A DNA stretch of 64,000 nt from Paenibacillus yonginensis (lineage in GTDB: Bacteria > Bacillota > Bacilli > Paenibacillales > Paenibacillaceae), in contig NZ_CP014167.1 in assembly GCF_001685395.1 (NCBI RefSeq), positions 2,175,501 through 2,239,500 on the forward strand, read 5' to 3'. Under the pieces are notes generated by a model. It was given only the letters and a program-made list of their open reading frames with translations. It had not been told where the DNA came from and did no database searches. The stretch's first letter is position 1; each line of letters opens with the position of its first letter. Both the position numbers and the translations under genes were made by a program. Of the stretch, positions 26,080 to 34,479 are shown piece after piece.

Positions 26080-27504
26080 TTACATCCCGAGAGAAAGCCC
26101 GTCCACCGCAAGAGCAGCTTCGCCCAAAATCTCCGCAAGCGTAGGATGTGCATGCACCGTATGCCCGATTTCCCACGGCGTGGCGTCCAGAACCTGGGCA
26201 AGTGCAGCTTCGCTGATCAAATCCGTCACATGCGGGCCAATCATATGGACACCAAGAAGATCTCCGGTTTCAGCATCAGCAATCATTTTAACAAAACCAT
26301 CTTTCTCTCCATAGACCAGCGCTTTGCCGATAGCCGAGAAAGGAAATTTGCCAACCTTCACTTTAAAGCCTTTGTCTTTAGCATTTTGCTCTGTCATGCC
26401 GACAGAAGCTGCCTCTGGCCGGGTATATACGCAGCGAGGCGTGTGCAGAGCATTAGATTTGACGCGGGAAGGCTCTCCAGCCAGGTGTTCAGCTGCAGTG
26501 ACGCCTTCATGGCTGGCCGCATGAGCCAGCTGAAGTCCGCCGATGCAGTCGCCAATCGCATAAATATGGGGTTCGGTTGTCTGCATTTGCTCATTAACCC
26601 GAATAAAGCCGTCTTTAACCGCTATATCGGTATTTTCCAGACCAATGCCTTCTACGTTTGCCTGGCGGCCAATGGACAACAGCAGCTTTTCGGCGGCAAG
26701 CTCCATTTCTTTCCCACCCATGTCCGCCTGGATGGTGACAGCTCCATTATCTTTCTGCAGGGTATCCGGCTTGATTTTGGCTCCGGTCAGCACCTTAATG
26801 CCCCGGCGTTCAAACAGACGCTTCAGCTCTTTGGCTACGTCCTGATCTTCATTCGGCAGCAGCTGCGGCGCTGCTTCAACGACGGTAACCTGGACTCCAA
26901 AGTCATGCAGCATCGACGCCCACTCTACGCCAATTACACCGCCGCCGACGATAAGAATGGAGGCCGGCAGCGCCGACATCTCCAGCGCTTCGTCGCTGCT
27001 CAGCACATATTGGCCGTCGGGCTCCATTCCCGGAAGAATCCGCGGACGGGACCCTGTGGCGATAATCAGGTTAGTTGGCACGATTGTCTCCATCTCTCCG
27101 TCCGCCAGCTCGACAGCGAGCGCTCCACTCTTTGGAGAAAAGATGGACGGACCGATAATACGGCCGCGGCCTTGAATAACCTTGATCTTATGTTTCTTCA
27201 TCAGGTATTGTACCCCTTTGTACAGCTGCTCCACGACTGCCGCTTTACGGGCCTGCACCTTGGGAAATGCCAAAGCAACGCCCTGCGTCTCAATGCCGTA
27301 GCTTTCGCTGTCCTTCATCTGGGCGAACAGCTCTGCGCTCCGCAGCAAGCTTTTGCTTGGGATACAGCCTTTATGCAGACAGGTCCCGCCCAGCTTGTCC
27401 TGCTCCACCACAACCACTTCTTTCCCTAACTGCGCAGCACGGATCGCTGCTATGTATCCTCCCGTTCCTCCTCCTAGAACGGCTACGTCACAAGTAATGG
27501 ACAT
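26080..27504 (-). CDS. lpdV: Dihydrolipoamide dehydrogenase (E3) of the branched-chain complex
   Basis: FAD enzyme that reoxidises the lipoyl arm with NAD. N-terminal FAD motif VLGGGTGGYIAAIRAAQLG, redox disulfide GGTCLHKGCIPSK, NAD-site IVGGGVIGVEWAS, second FAD motif IYAIGDCIGG and C-terminal active-site HAHPTLAEILGEA. ATG at 27504 (474 aa) with GGAGGAG upstream is preferred to the longer open frame. It lies immediately upstream of the E1-E2 genes; in B. subtilis lpdV is also upstream of bkdAA. Confidence 0.93.
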   Translation of the reverse strand: MSITCDVAVLGGGTGGYIAAIRAAQLGKEVVVVEQDKLGGTCLHKGCIPSKSLLRSAELFAQMKDSESYGIETQGVALAFPKVQARKAAVVEQLYKGVQYLMKKHKIKVIQGRGRIIGPSIFSPKSGALAVELADGEMETIVPTNLIIATGSRPRILPGMEPDGQYVLSSDEALEMSALPASILIVGGGVIGVEWASMLHDFGVQVTVVEAAPQLLPNEDQDVAKELKRLFERRGIKVLTGAKIKPDTLQKDNGAVTIQADMGGKEMELAAEKLLLSIGRQANVEGIGLENTDIAVKDGFIRVNEQMQTTEPHIYAIGDCIGGLQLAHAASHEGVTAAEHLAGEPSRVKSNALHTPRCVYTRPEAASVGMTEQNAKDKGFKVKVGKFPFSAIGKALVYGEKDGFVKMIADAETGDLLGVHMIGPHVTDLISEAALAQVLDATPWEIGHTVHAHPTLAEILGEAALAVDGLSLGM

Positions 27505-27550
27505 GTTGGTCTCCTCCAATGGATTAAGTTTAGTGTTTTGAACAAGTCTC

Positions 27551-27799
27551 CTATTCGTAAAGCGCATCCCGAAGTTTAGTCGACATCTTAGGGCCTTTAG
27601 CCCGCTGGGCCAGCAACGCTTTCCGCAGTCTTTTGTTCTCGGCCGTAAGAGCTTGTACATCCGAATGCAGCTGTATGATCAGCTCTCGGGCGGCTTCATC
27701 CCATTCGGGATGGCCAGCCAGCAGCTTGTCTACAGAAGAATCAAGTTCTTCCTGCTTAAAAGGTTGAGATTGAATATTTGATCCGTTCATGCCTGTCAT
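27551..27799 (-). CDS. Small coiled-coil protein of unknown function
   Basis: I do not recognise this 82-residue product (start ATG at 27799, AAGGTG upstream). It is soluble and charged, with a predicted helix/coiled coil at ELIIQLHSDVQALTAENKRL (about residues 33-52) followed by a basic stretch (RKALLAQRAKGPK). It sits 47 bases upstream of lpdV and may be cotranscribed. Longer in-frame extension to 27907 lacks a ribosome site. Confidence 0.6.
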   Translation of the reverse strand: MTGMNGSNIQSQPFKQEELDSSVDKLLAGHPEWDEAARELIIQLHSDVQALTAENKRLRKALLAQRAKGPKMSTKLRDALYE

Positions 27800-27939
27800 T
27801 TCTGCACCTTCTCTGCCTTCTTTAGGATAGGCTCCAGGCTTTTCCTGAAGTATTAACCTCGTTATTTTACCATAACCCTGCCTGACAATCTCGTTTTCGC
27901 AGAACAAGGAACGCTCCCGACTGAATCCTAGAGTTGAAT

Positions 27940-27968
27940 TTGCCAGTCAATACGGTTAATTATATAAT
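27940..27968 (+). promoter_or_regulatory. Sigma-A promoter of the 54-aa membrane protein gene
   Basis: TTGCCA-N17-TATAAT on the plus strand. The expected transcription start falls after the ATG at 27974, which argues that translation begins at 28049 instead. Confidence 0.7.
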
Positions 27969-28048
27969 CCGTTATGGGATTACAAATATCATTTCCCCTG
28001 AATCATAAGCAACACAAGTTAGGGGCTAGGTGCTGGGAGTCGTTTAGT

Positions 28049-28213
28049 ATGAAATATGATATGATTTTGCGTTTTGTGGCGGCTGTTGTGTTCTTTACGT
28101 TTGTACCTTTTGTTCAGGCTTATCCTTGGGCAACGGCTTTGTTTGTCGCAGCGGGAATTTATTGTGCGGTTACGGGATTCTCAAAAATCATTAAACCCGG
28201 TGGACGAAAATAA
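28049..28213 (+). CDS. Small two-segment membrane protein, unknown
   Basis: A 54-residue protein with two hydrophobic segments (about residues 6-22 and 26-44) and a basic C-terminal tail (KIIKPGGRK). I recognise no family. It has a near-consensus sigma-A promoter, a GGGAG ribosome site nine bases upstream and a terminator shared with the convergent gene at 28323, so it looks like a real expressed monocistron. Confidence 0.65.
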   Translation: MKYDMILRFVAAVVFFTFVPFVQAYPWATALFVAAGIYCAVTGFSKIIKPGGRK

Positions 28214-28263
28214 CCCGTTAATTCAAAGGGAAGGCTTGGAGATCTGTCCTACACAAAAATACG

Positions 28264-28307
28264 CAAAAACGCCTTGCTCCAGCTTCAAATGGGACAAGGC
28301 GTTTTCT
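28264..28307. terminator. Bidirectional terminator
   Basis: AACGCCTTG/CAAGGCGTT stem (28268-28276 with 28295-28303). It is followed by TTTTC on the plus strand and by TTTTTGCG on the minus strand, between two convergent genes. Confidence 0.8.
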
Positions 28308-28322
28308 TATGGGGCGGCTTCA

Positions 28323-28835
28323 TCAGTTGCCCTGTTCCTTGGCAGGGGTGACAGAATCACGCTCTACGAAATATTTGTTAGTCATATAATGAGCCGGACC
28401 TTTCGGCGTATCAACCAATCCTTTTTTCATATCCAAAAAGACGATTTCATTACATTCATTACAATACCATTTAGTTCGCTTCAGCGGCGAGTGGGTCACA
28501 TAAGAGGCTCCGCATTTGCAATCTACTTTTATTAATAGTTCACTTTTCTTGTACGCGCTGGAAAGCTGCTGCTGGTTCAAGTTGGAGTGCTGCCCTTGAG
28601 AAACCGGCATAATCGTTTCCTGATAGCTGGAATACTTGTTATGTACCTTGAAATCGGCAACCAGCTCCGGATTCAAGCCAAAAAATTCCTGTCCGATTTC
28701 GGTTACAAATTTAACGCCGTTCTTGTAACATTCCATCCAAATCTTGATTTGATCAGGCGACAAAGGAACGGTTCCTTTGATACCGCTGTTCAAGGTGTAA
28801 GTCATGATGTAAAGCGTATCATTTTGTTTGTTCAA
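28323..28835 (-). CDS. Unknown protein with a C-terminal zinc-ribbon-like site
   Basis: I do not recognise the 170-residue product. The C-terminal half has CKCG and, 19 residues on, CNEC (about residues 104-126), which looks like a zinc ribbon. The N-terminal half is without membrane segments and contains Trp and Phe-rich helices. It is transcribed from its own sigma-A promoter, next to spo0A, with a bidirectional terminator downstream. Confidence 0.7.
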   Translation of the reverse strand: MNKQNDTLYIMTYTLNSGIKGTVPLSPDQIKIWMECYKNGVKFVTEIGQEFFGLNPELVADFKVHNKYSSYQETIMPVSQGQHSNLNQQQLSSAYKKSELLIKVDCKCGASYVTHSPLKRTKWYCNECNEIVFLDMKKGLVDTPKGPAHYMTNKYFVERDSVTPAKEQGN

Positions 28836-28864
28836 TTGTTGCTAGCCTCCTTTAATCATCAGAT

Positions 28865-28893
28865 ACTGTACTATACTTTCAGAAAGAAATCAA
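28865..28893 (-). promoter_or_regulatory. Probable sigma-A promoter of the zinc-ribbon gene
   Basis: Minus strand TTGATT-N17-TACAGT about 30 bases before the ATG at 28835. The rest of the 348-base gap to spo0A (28836-29183) holds the spo0A terminator at 29046-29099 and no credible gene. Confidence 0.5.
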
Positions 28894-29045
28894 AACTCCC
28901 CTTCCTGAGTCCTAAAAGCGACAAGGCGCTCTGTATAAGGCAGGCTTTTTAACATTATTATGAATTATTTTAGACAAATATACAAACCTCCTTCTTACAT
29001 TCCTATGACATTATCTCAAGGAAGATCTTCTTGCTTGTTTTCAAC

Positions 29046-29099
29046 ACAAAAAATACCACGATCCATTGAATGGCACACTCCGTCCAATGGCCGTGGTAC
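29046..29099 (-). terminator. Terminator of spo0A
   Basis: Long minus-strand hairpin with TACCACG/CGTGGTA ends (29092-29098 and 29054-29060) and an inner CCATTG/CAATGG stem, followed by six T. It lies about 85 bases after the spo0A stop. Confidence 0.8.
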
Positions 29100-29183
29100 T
29101 TGCTGTGCTATTAATAAGTATGTTGGCTGGTTTCATTGGCCAAATCGCTGGATTCGGCCGACGATTCAATCCTCCTTACCCTT

Positions 29184-29996
29184 TCACGACACCTTATGCT
29201 CAATTCTCAGCTTGTCGGCGACCATGGCGATAAATTCGCTGTTGGTCGGCTTTGATTTGCTGATATTGATCGTATAGCCGAACAGGTGGCTGATGCTGTC
29301 GATGTTGCCGCGTGTCCAGGCCACCTCGATGGCATGACGGATGGCACGTTCAACCCGGGAAGGGGTTGTTTTGAATTTCTCAGCGATAGCTGGATACAGC
29401 GTCTTGGTAATAGCCCCAAGAATCTCGATGTTATTGTAAACCATCGTAATGGCTTCACGCAGGTATTGGTAACCTTTAATATGTGCCGGTACGCCGATTT
29501 CATGAATGATCGACGTAATGTTCGCATCCAAATTCTTGCCTTTAGCAATCGGAACTACATTATTGGATTTCACAAACAACGAAGAAGCAGGTGCACTACC
29601 GGAGGCCAGAGCCTGAACATTAACAAGCTGCCGAATCCGGCTGGCCAGAACATCCATGTCAAACGGTTTGAGAATGTAATAAGAAGCACCAAGCTGAACC
29701 GCACGCTGCGTAATGTTCTCTTGACCGAAAGCAGTCAGCATAATAATCTTCGGCTGCGGGTTTAGATTCATTTCACGCAGACGTTCGAGAACGCCTAGTC
29801 CATCAAGATGAGGCATAATGATGTCCAAAATCAACACATCAGGCAGCTTTCCGCCTTGTTCGATAGCTTGAAGAACTTCTTCACCATTGTAAGCAATACC
29901 GGAGACGACCATATCCTCCTGTTCGGAAATGTATTCCGCCAATAAATTCGTGAATTCCCGATTATCATCCGCCAACAATACCTCTATCTTCTGCAA
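29184..29996 (-). CDS. spo0A: Sporulation master regulator Spo0A
   Basis: Response regulator at the end of the phosphorelay that commits the cell to sporulation. The receiver domain has the acidic pair D10-D11, phosphoacceptor D58 in [12 protein letters not shown], and the conserved lysine in [10 protein letters not shown]. After a linker comes the Spo0A-C DNA-binding domain with [30 protein letters not shown] and [15 protein letters not shown]. The 270-residue length is standard. Three 0A boxes upstream suggest autoregulation. spoIVB lies upstream, as in all endospore formers. Confidence 0.99.
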   Translation of the reverse strand: MQKIEVLLADDNREFTNLLAEYISEQEDMVVSGIAYNGEEVLQAIEQGGKLPDVLILDIIMPHLDGLGVLERLREMNLNPQPKIIMLTAFGQENITQRAVQLGASYYILKPFDMDVLASRIRQLVNVQALASGSAPASSLFVKSNNVVPIAKGKNLDANITSIIHEIGVPAHIKGYQYLREAITMVYNNIEILGAITKTLYPAIAEKFKTTPSRVERAIRHAIEVAWTRGNIDSISHLFGYTINISKSKPTNSEFIAMVADKLRIEHKVS

Positions 29997-30059
29997 GACC
30001 TTATTCCTCCTTAGTATGTGTGAATATTTCTGGTAGTTTTTTCCCTCAGGAATAACAAT

Positions 30060-30179
30060 TTCGACACAGAGGTTGGAATCCCTTCTGTCGAAAATTATTT
30101 TTCTTTATTTTTTTTCTTGGCTAGGCTATAATTAATAATTTATTTACAACATTTCTGTTTTTTTCGCTCAGTTTCGACA
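30060..30179 (-). promoter_or_regulatory. Spo0A control region with three 0A boxes
   Basis: Three perfect TGTCGAA boxes: 30060-30066 and 30173-30179 read TTCGACA on the plus strand, and 30086-30092 reads TGTCGAA on the plus strand. A possible sigma-H promoter (GAAGGGATT-N11-GTCGAAATT on the minus strand) overlaps the two proximal boxes. B. subtilis spo0A also has three boxes between a vegetative and a sigma-H promoter. Confidence 0.85.
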
Positions 30180-30184
30180 TAATG

Positions 30185-30220
30185 CAAAACAATCTTAAGG
30201 GGTTAACCCACCTTAAGATT
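30185..30220 (-). terminator. Hairpin at the 3' end of spoIVB
   Basis: Ten-base-pair stem AATCTTAAGG/CCTTAAGATT (30211-30220 with 30191-30200) that includes the last spoIVB codons, followed on the minus strand by GTTTTGC. A modest terminator. Confidence 0.6.
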
Positions 30221-31528
30221 GCTGTCAGTGTTGGGAGAAATCGAGATTCCGGCGTCTTTGAGCATCCATTCTATAAAACACCCGTAACCGGATTTGGGGT
30301 CATTGACGAAGACATGCGTAACGGCTCCAATGAGCTTTCCGTTCTGCATAATCGGACTTCCGCTCATGCCCTGAACAATACCACCCGTTTTGTTGATCAG
30401 CTTCGGATCGGTAATCCGGATCACCATGCCTTTAGTTTCGGGGGTATGCTGTTTGGCAACATGAACCACTTCCACTTTAAAACGTTCAACCTGCTGTCCG
30501 TTTACTACGGTCAAGATTTCGGCAGGGCCTTCTTTGACCTCTTCGGCAAAAGCGACGGGAACCGGCTGTCCATACAAGCTGTGATCCGGATTTTTGTCCA
30601 TTTTCCCGAAGATCCCGAAATTGGTATTGCGTTCAATGGTTCCAAGCTGTTTACCTTCTTTTACAAAAATGGCCCGCTTCTCTCCAGGTTCCCCGTTTTC
30701 GCTTTTGGAGATCGAAGTAACGCTGGATTGGATCACTTGGCCGCTGCCGACTACAATTGGAGTTTGGGTATTCATGTCGGTAATTACATGTCCCAAGGCT
30801 CCGTAGACGCCTTGTTTTGGGGCGTAAAAGGTTAAGGTTCCTACACCAGCGGCAGAATCACGAATATAAAGTCCCAGCCGCCAGACTTTGTCTTTGGCAT
30901 CAAAGCCGGGCGTCAATTGTGTAGTCTTGACTTCATTACCCCGTTTAAAGGTCACTTCAAGCGGTTTCTTGCTTTTCCCAGCCTTCTCTACAATTGGGGA
31001 CACTTCTTTGGCATCCGTCAATTTAATGCCGTTCAGGTGGGTAATCAAATCGCCAAGCTTAAGTCCGGCAATTTCTCCCGGCGAAATCTTGCCTTGGCTT
31101 TCCGTAATCTGATGATGACCGACAACCAGAATACCATCCGACTTGACCTTCACCCCAATGGTTTGCCCTCCTGGTATGACTTTCAGGTCAGGTACAACTT
31201 TTACTTTAACCGTTTTGTACGGCAGCTTGCCAAATAACTTCAGCTTCAAATCAGCAGCCCCTGCGGTTAAAGAGGTAAGGCGCAAGGAATGTCCAGGTTC
31301 AACATTGGCTTGAAGAGAAGTTATGCCGTCCATTGCTACGACACCAGGACGGCTAACAGATGCCTGGGTTTGTACCGGCAGATCCATCGAGACCTGGGCG
31401 GCCTGCCCTTCGAACATGCGCAGCTCACTGGTTAAGAGCGGGTATTTGGCGGCTGCGGTGGTACCGATTAAACATAAAAAGAAAGCAACAAAAAGACCGA
31501 GAATCCTTTGCTTTAGGTTACGGTTCAA
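30203..31528 (-). CDS. spoIVB: SpoIVB serine peptidase
   Basis: Forespore-secreted S55 peptidase that cleaves SpoIVFA, so triggering pro-sigma-K processing in the mother cell. The 441-residue protein has an N-terminal membrane/signal segment (LGLFVAFFLCLIGTTAAA), a PDZ domain near 110-190 (ISPGEIAGLKLGDLITHLNG), the catalytic histidine in GALGHVITD, and the catalytic serine near 389 in QGMSGSPIM. The start is TTG at 31528 with GGGAG upstream. It lies between recN and spo0A as in B. subtilis. Confidence 0.97.
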   Translation of the reverse strand: MNRNLKQRILGLFVAFFLCLIGTTAAAKYPLLTSELRMFEGQAAQVSMDLPVQTQASVSRPGVVAMDGITSLQANVEPGHSLRLTSLTAGAADLKLKLFGKLPYKTVKVKVVPDLKVIPGGQTIGVKVKSDGILVVGHHQITESQGKISPGEIAGLKLGDLITHLNGIKLTDAKEVSPIVEKAGKSKKPLEVTFKRGNEVKTTQLTPGFDAKDKVWRLGLYIRDSAAGVGTLTFYAPKQGVYGALGHVITDMNTQTPIVVGSGQVIQSSVTSISKSENGEPGEKRAIFVKEGKQLGTIERNTNFGIFGKMDKNPDHSLYGQPVPVAFAEEVKEGPAEILTVVNGQQVERFKVEVVHVAKQHTPETKGMVIRITDPKLINKTGGIVQGMSGSPIMQNGKLIGAVTHVFVNDPKSGYGCFIEWMLKDAGISISPNTDSNLKVG

Positions 31529-31642
31529 TGGCTGTCACGCTCCCTCTGCTTCTTTCGCCTGACGAAAAGGTGGTCGCCAATCGCGTAACTATAAGATACC
31601 CCCGGCCTGATCTTTTATTACTGTTAATCATTGTTCCTTACA

Positions 31643-33367
31643 TTAAAAAATACCCTTTTGCGCCTCAGCCAAATTGAGCATTTCCTGAGCATGATGCAAC
31701 GTTTTCTCCGTAATCTCCACTCCGCCGAGCATGCGCGCCAGCTCCTTCACCCTGCCTTCCTGACTAAGCGGTTCAACCGTAGTCATGGTTCTTCCGTCCG
31801 TAACCGTCTTCTCAATTAAGAACTGATTATCGGCCATGCAAGCTACCTGCGGCAGGTGGGTAATCGAGAAAACCTGACAGGTTGCAGAAAGCTTGTACAG
31901 CTTCTCTGCTATAGATTGTGCCGCACGCCCGCTAACCCCCGTGTCCACTTCATCAAAGATCAGGACAGGGACCTGGTCATGACGGGCAAACACACTTTTG
32001 AGCGCCAGCATCATTCTCGACAATTCACCGCCGGATGCAATCTTGCCAAGCGGTCGCAGCGGTTCTCCTGGGTTGGGAGAAATCAGGAATTCGGCCGTAT
32101 CCATCCCTTGTTTGGTCAACCTGATCCGTCGGCCCTGCCATTCTACACCGGACGGGTCCTCCATCATTCCCATTTCAACCTTTAAGGATGTCCGCTGCAT
32201 CTGAAGATCCTTGAGTTCCCCTTCAATTTGCAAAGCCAAATCAGCAGCGCAGGATTTCCGAGCCTGACTTAAAGCTTCGGCTCTAGACATAAGCTGTTCG
32301 AGCAAAACCGCTCTCTTCTCTTCCAGCTGCTCCAGGATTTCGTCCTTATTCTCAAGAGTATCCGTCTCCTGACGGATCTTCTCGTAATAACTTAATATGG
32401 ACTCAATGGAATCCCCATATTTGCGGCGCAACGAAGAAATATCATCCAAACGGTCTTCAACTTCCCTGAGCCGCTCAGGATTAAACTCGAGCGTATCCCG
32501 GTAATCCCGAAGCCCAAAGGCGGCATCTTCCAGCTGGTAATAAGCATTTTGAAGCTGCTCGACAATGGGGCCGATTTTTTTGCTGTCATAAGAAGCAATA
32601 TCCTCCAGCCTGGAAATTGCAGTAGCAATTACATCAATTCCCTGCTGGCCATATAACTGTTCATAAGCGCCGGATACCGCATCCATCATTTTCTCGCTAT
32701 GGGATAGTTTAAGCTTTTCTTCGGCCAGCCATTCATCTTCTCCGACCGTTAATTTGGCTGCTGCGATTTCTTCCAGCTGGAATCGGTACATATCCAGCAT
32801 TTGCAGCATCTTCTGGCTGGTGCTGCGCAGTTCATTATATTCCCGGTTGGTTTTGATAAATTCGACATAGGTTTCCTGATAATCGGATTTAAGAGGACCG
32901 ATCAAAGAACTTCCGTAAGCATCAAGCAATTCCAGATGACGTTCGGGTCGCAGCAAGGTCTGGTGTTCATGCTGACCATGAATATTAATCAATCGTTCAC
33001 CGATTTCACGGAGCATGGTCAAATTGACCAGCTGTCCATTAATGCGGGCCGTGCTTTTCCCCTGCAGGCTGATATCCCGCCGGATAATCAGCAGTTCTCC
33101 TGCATCGCCGCTTAATCCGAATTCCTTCATTTTCACCCATACCGGATGTTCTGGAGGTAGGTCGAAGGCTGCTTCCATCTCTGCTTTATCACAGCCGTAA
33201 CGGATCAAGTCCGCGGAGCCCCGGGCACCGGCGATTAAACCTAAAGCATCAATAATAATTGATTTACCGGCACCGGTCTCTCCTGTCAGGACAAGAAATC
33301 CCCGGTCAAAGGTAATGTCCACGGCCTCCACAACGGCCAGATTACGGATGGATAATGAAAATAGCAC
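31643..33367 (-). CDS. recN: DNA repair protein RecN
   Basis: SMC-like ATPase recruited early to double-strand breaks. N-terminal half with Walker A GETGAGKSII near residue 29, central coiled coil (about 160-400), C-terminal ABC signature SGGELSRMMLALKSVF and Walker B VPVLIFDEVDTGVSG. GTG at 33367 (574 aa) is chosen because GGAGGG lies six bases upstream; the open frame begins at 33382. Cotranscribed with argR, which ends 26 bases upstream. Confidence 0.96.
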   Translation of the reverse strand: MLFSLSIRNLAVVEAVDITFDRGFLVLTGETGAGKSIIIDALGLIAGARGSADLIRYGCDKAEMEAAFDLPPEHPVWVKMKEFGLSGDAGELLIIRRDISLQGKSTARINGQLVNLTMLREIGERLINIHGQHEHQTLLRPERHLELLDAYGSSLIGPLKSDYQETYVEFIKTNREYNELRSTSQKMLQMLDMYRFQLEEIAAAKLTVGEDEWLAEEKLKLSHSEKMMDAVSGAYEQLYGQQGIDVIATAISRLEDIASYDSKKIGPIVEQLQNAYYQLEDAAFGLRDYRDTLEFNPERLREVEDRLDDISSLRRKYGDSIESILSYYEKIRQETDTLENKDEILEQLEEKRAVLLEQLMSRAEALSQARKSCAADLALQIEGELKDLQMQRTSLKVEMGMMEDPSGVEWQGRRIRLTKQGMDTAEFLISPNPGEPLRPLGKIASGGELSRMMLALKSVFARHDQVPVLIFDEVDTGVSGRAAQSIAEKLYKLSATCQVFSITHLPQVACMADNQFLIEKTVTDGRTMTTVEPLSQEGRVKELARMLGGVEITEKTLHHAQEMLNLAEAQKGIF

Positions 33368-33392
33368 GCCAAACCCTCCCAAAATCCTGTTA

Positions 33393-33842
33393 TCAGGAAA
33401 TATAGCTCATAATTTGATTAACTACCCAGCTGCTGTTCTCTTCCGTCCGGCAGATGATCAGCATCGTGTCGTCTCCGCAAATGGTCCCCATAATTTCCGA
33501 CCACTCCATATTATCCAGCAGAACGCACACCGAATTGGCCGTTCCCGGCAAACACTTCATGACAACCAGATTCCCGGTGTAATCAATGTGAACAAAACTG
33601 TCCACCAAAGCCCGCTTCAGCTTCTGCACAGGGTTATAGCGCTGATCGGTCGGCATTGAATATTTATACCGTCCATCATCTGTCGGAACTTTGATCAGCA
33701 GCAGCTCCTTAATATCCCTAGATACGGTTGCCTGCGTAACCTGAAAACCAGCCTTTCTTAACGAATCGACCAATTCATCTTGAGTTTCAATGTCCTGCTG
33801 GGTAATAATTTCGCGTATTTTGATATGACGTAGCCCTTTCAT
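33393..33842 (-). CDS. argR: Arginine repressor ArgR/AhrC
   Basis: Hexameric arginine-dependent regulator. ATG at 33842 (149 aa) with GGAGG upstream. The N-terminal winged helix contains [18 protein letters not shown] and [17 protein letters not shown]; the C-terminal oligomerisation and arginine-binding domain contains [12 protein letters not shown] and [13 protein letters not shown]. The argR-recN order matches B. subtilis ahrC-recN. Confidence 0.97.
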   Translation of the reverse strand: MKGLRHIKIREIITQQDIETQDELVDSLRKAGFQVTQATVSRDIKELLLIKVPTDDGRYKYSMPTDQRYNPVQKLKRALVDSFVHIDYTGNLVVMKCLPGTANSVCVLLDNMEWSEIMGTICGDDTMLIICRTEENSSWVVNQIMSYIS

Positions 33843-33867
33843 GTAATTCCTCCAACTGCCTATTTGG

Positions 33868-34332
33868 CTAATACTCTTCTTCGTTCGCCAGACGAATCTT
33901 GCGAATTTCATTCATTTCGCCGTTTATATATAACATTCCTTCACAATCCGGATAGAGCAGCAAAAACGGAAGCAAAGCCTTTCGTACGCCGCTGCCTGTC
34001 CAATCCATGGGCTGCCTGTCTCGTGCTTCCTTAACGACATAGTATGCCCCATCCTTGCTAACTACATAATCTATATACAGCCGGCTGTACAGCCGTTCGC
34101 CATCGCAATCAAACGTAAGAGGCACCTTCAGTTTGCCGCTTACCACTTCATAGCCGCTGCGCTCCAGCAATTCAACGGCAGCCGTTCGTTCGAACTGATC
34201 ATTGATTTCAAACCCATGTCCCGGTTTAAAGGGGGCGGGACGGGACAGCCAGGAAGAAAAAGTTCTCCAAAGCAGGAATAGAATAACCAATACCATCACG
34301 ATCATTAGCCATTTATCCGAGCCTGCGTCCAC
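33868..34332 (-). CDS. Membrane-anchored protein of unknown function
   Basis: A 154-residue protein with one N-terminal membrane segment (about residues 8-24: [15 protein letters not shown]) and a soluble domain containing [24 protein letters not shown] and a C-terminal [18 protein letters not shown] do not recognise the family. The start is GTG at 34332. It lies between tlyA and argR and probably belongs to the dxs-tlyA-argR-recN transcription group. Confidence 0.7.
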   Translation of the reverse strand: MDAGSDKWLMIVMVLVILFLLWRTFSSWLSRPAPFKPGHGFEINDQFERTAAVELLERSGYEVVSGKLKVPLTFDCDGERLYSRLYIDYVVSKDGAYYVVKEARDRQPMDWTGSGVRKALLPFLLLYPDCEGMLYINGEMNEIRKIRLANEEEY

Positions 34333-34427
34333 ATCCGCACCCCGCTTTCCCTTTGATTGCCTTTATTATAAACAAACAAACGTTCGCAAATCAAGCCTCT
34401 TCCCGTTCAAAACACACAAATTCGAGC

Positions 34428-34462
34428 AAAAAGCTCCCGGGAGCTATAAACTCTCGGAAGCT
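34428..34462 (-). terminator. Terminator of tlyA
   Basis: Minus-strand stem AGCTTCCGAGAG/CTCCCGGGAGCT (34451-34462 with 34432-34443; one mismatch, one G-U), loop of seven bases, then TTTTTGC. Confidence 0.75.
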
Positions 34463-34479
34463 TTCCAAGCACGTCGTAT

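Noticed and set aside
26146-27429. Plus-strand ORF of 427 codons opposite lpdV
   Set aside because: Mirror frame of a conserved dehydrogenase; no independent signal.
28960-29277. Plus-strand ORF in the gap before spo0A
   Set aside because: It overlaps the spo0A terminator and the spo0A 3' end, with no ribosome site.
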